This document shows positions 63,952 to 64,000 of a stretch of 64,000 bases of DNA, one piece after another. The DNA is from Rhodoferax saidenbachensis (GTDB taxonomy: Bacteria; Pseudomonadota; Gammaproteobacteria; Burkholderiales; Burkholderiaceae_C), in NCBI RefSeq assembly GCF_001955715.1, contig NZ_CP019239.1, positions 2,108,001-2,172,000 of the forward strand, given 5' to 3'. The stretch's first letter is position 1. Each line of letters starts with the position of its first letter. The translations under genes and the position numbers were made by a program. The notes below the pieces were generated by a model. It made no database searches. It worked only from the letters and a program-made list of their open reading frames with translations, and had not been told where the DNA came from.

Positions 63952-64000
63952 CACAACGGATCCTCAGCATGCAGAGTTGACCAAGGTTCTCGAATCCATG
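63941..64000 (+). CDS. Start of a fourth small gene of the recombinase element (partial)
   Basis: From the ATG at 63941, the 20 codons visible read MARSTTDPQHAELTKVLESM, in a frame overlapping the end of recombinase 3. Hydrophilic and helix-like. By position it corresponds to the small accessory gene (TnpC-like) found after paired large recombinases. It runs off the right edge, so identity is open. Confidence 0.6.
   Translation, partial: MARSTTDPQHAELTKVLESM

Larger units (their letters stand above)
58862..64000 (+). mobile_element. Tyrosine-recombinase-trio mobile element, left part (right end outside window)
   Basis: Three overlapping genes for distinct tyrosine recombinases (58984, 60162, 61663) and the start of a fourth small gene (63941) form one unit. 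The arrangement recalls Tn554-type transposons (TnpA, TnpB, small TnpC) and other recombinase-in-trio elements. The sequence looks visibly more AT-rich, uses codons rarer in the flanks, and has no copies of the host-wide palindromic repeat. The left boundary is estimated: it lies between repeat copy 9 (ends 58847) and the first recombinase start. Cargo, if any, lies to the right. Confidence 0.75.

Noticed and set aside
58862..64000. Prophage or ordinary integrative element with one integrase
   Set aside because: No phage structural genes or tRNA attachment site are present, and three different overlapping recombinases argue for a multi-recombinase transposon.

Overview
The window reads as a chromosomal segment of a betaproteobacterium, most likely Burkholderiales/Comamonadaceae (Rhodoferax/Acidovorax/Polaromonas type). 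The reasons are family resemblance of many proteins, the smpB / ratA-rnfH and rimP-nusA-infB-rbfA-truB-typA gene orders, lptG-lptF divergent from pepA-holC, high GC, and an abundant interspersed palindromic repeat. This assignment rests on recognition, not on a database search.

Layout. 1-13 kb: start of a PQQ-type sugar dehydrogenase, a methionine-type aminotransferase, cysB, a sirohydrochlorin chelatase-like protein, lptG/lptF, divergent pepA-holC, an orphan branched-chain amino-acid binding lipoprotein, tRNA-Ser(GGA), an SPFH/NfeD pair and an inducible-type amino-acid decarboxylase. 13-19.5 kb: fabI divergent from a yejABEF peptide ABC transporter. 19.5-28 kb: the translation operon rimP-nusA-infB-rbfA-truB-typA. 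28-37 kb: DMT transporter and 3-hydroxyisobutyryl-CoA hydrolase-like gene, an ECF sigma/anti-sigma/lipoprotein module, smpB, ratA-rnfH, guaB-guaA. 37-43 kb: a REC-GGDEF-EAL protein, a TadA/haloalkane-dehalogenase-like fusion, a frameshifted LD-carboxypeptidase gene, and a class III cyclase-FHA protein.

43.3-58.7 kb is a 15-gene, one-direction catabolic cluster. A flavin monooxygenase/OYE fusion of the 2-aminobenzoyl-CoA monooxygenase/reductase type is followed by an SDR, a MarR regulator, a crotonase, an acyl-CoA dehydrogenase, a benzoate/2-aminobenzoate-CoA ligase, a complete five-gene branched-chain-type ABC importer, a 4-hydroxybenzoyl-CoA-type thioesterase, a RidA-like protein, a thiolase and glutaryl-CoA dehydrogenase. 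Together these can import an aromatic acid (anthranilate is the best guess, salicylate the alternative), activate it to a CoA thioester, dearomatise it aerobically and degrade it by beta-oxidation-like steps. The cluster ends at a strong terminator.

58.9 kb to the right edge is a mobile element. Three overlapping genes encode three different tyrosine recombinases (393, 502, 762 aa), and a fourth small gene starts at the edge. It looks visibly more AT-rich than the rest.

The most unusual structural signal is a repeat of about 48 bp (GCTA-N9-AGC, then roughly TTGCGCA, then GGGCTAGAGGCC). I found nine copies plus one degenerate copy. Five lie inside protein genes (aminotransferase, yejF, truB, hydrolase, guaA), and each orientation uses the same reading frame every time. 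Other points for follow-up are the tadA fusion, the G-tract frameshift in ldcA, the RidA homologue without its key arginine, and the terminator-like hairpin in the rimP leader.
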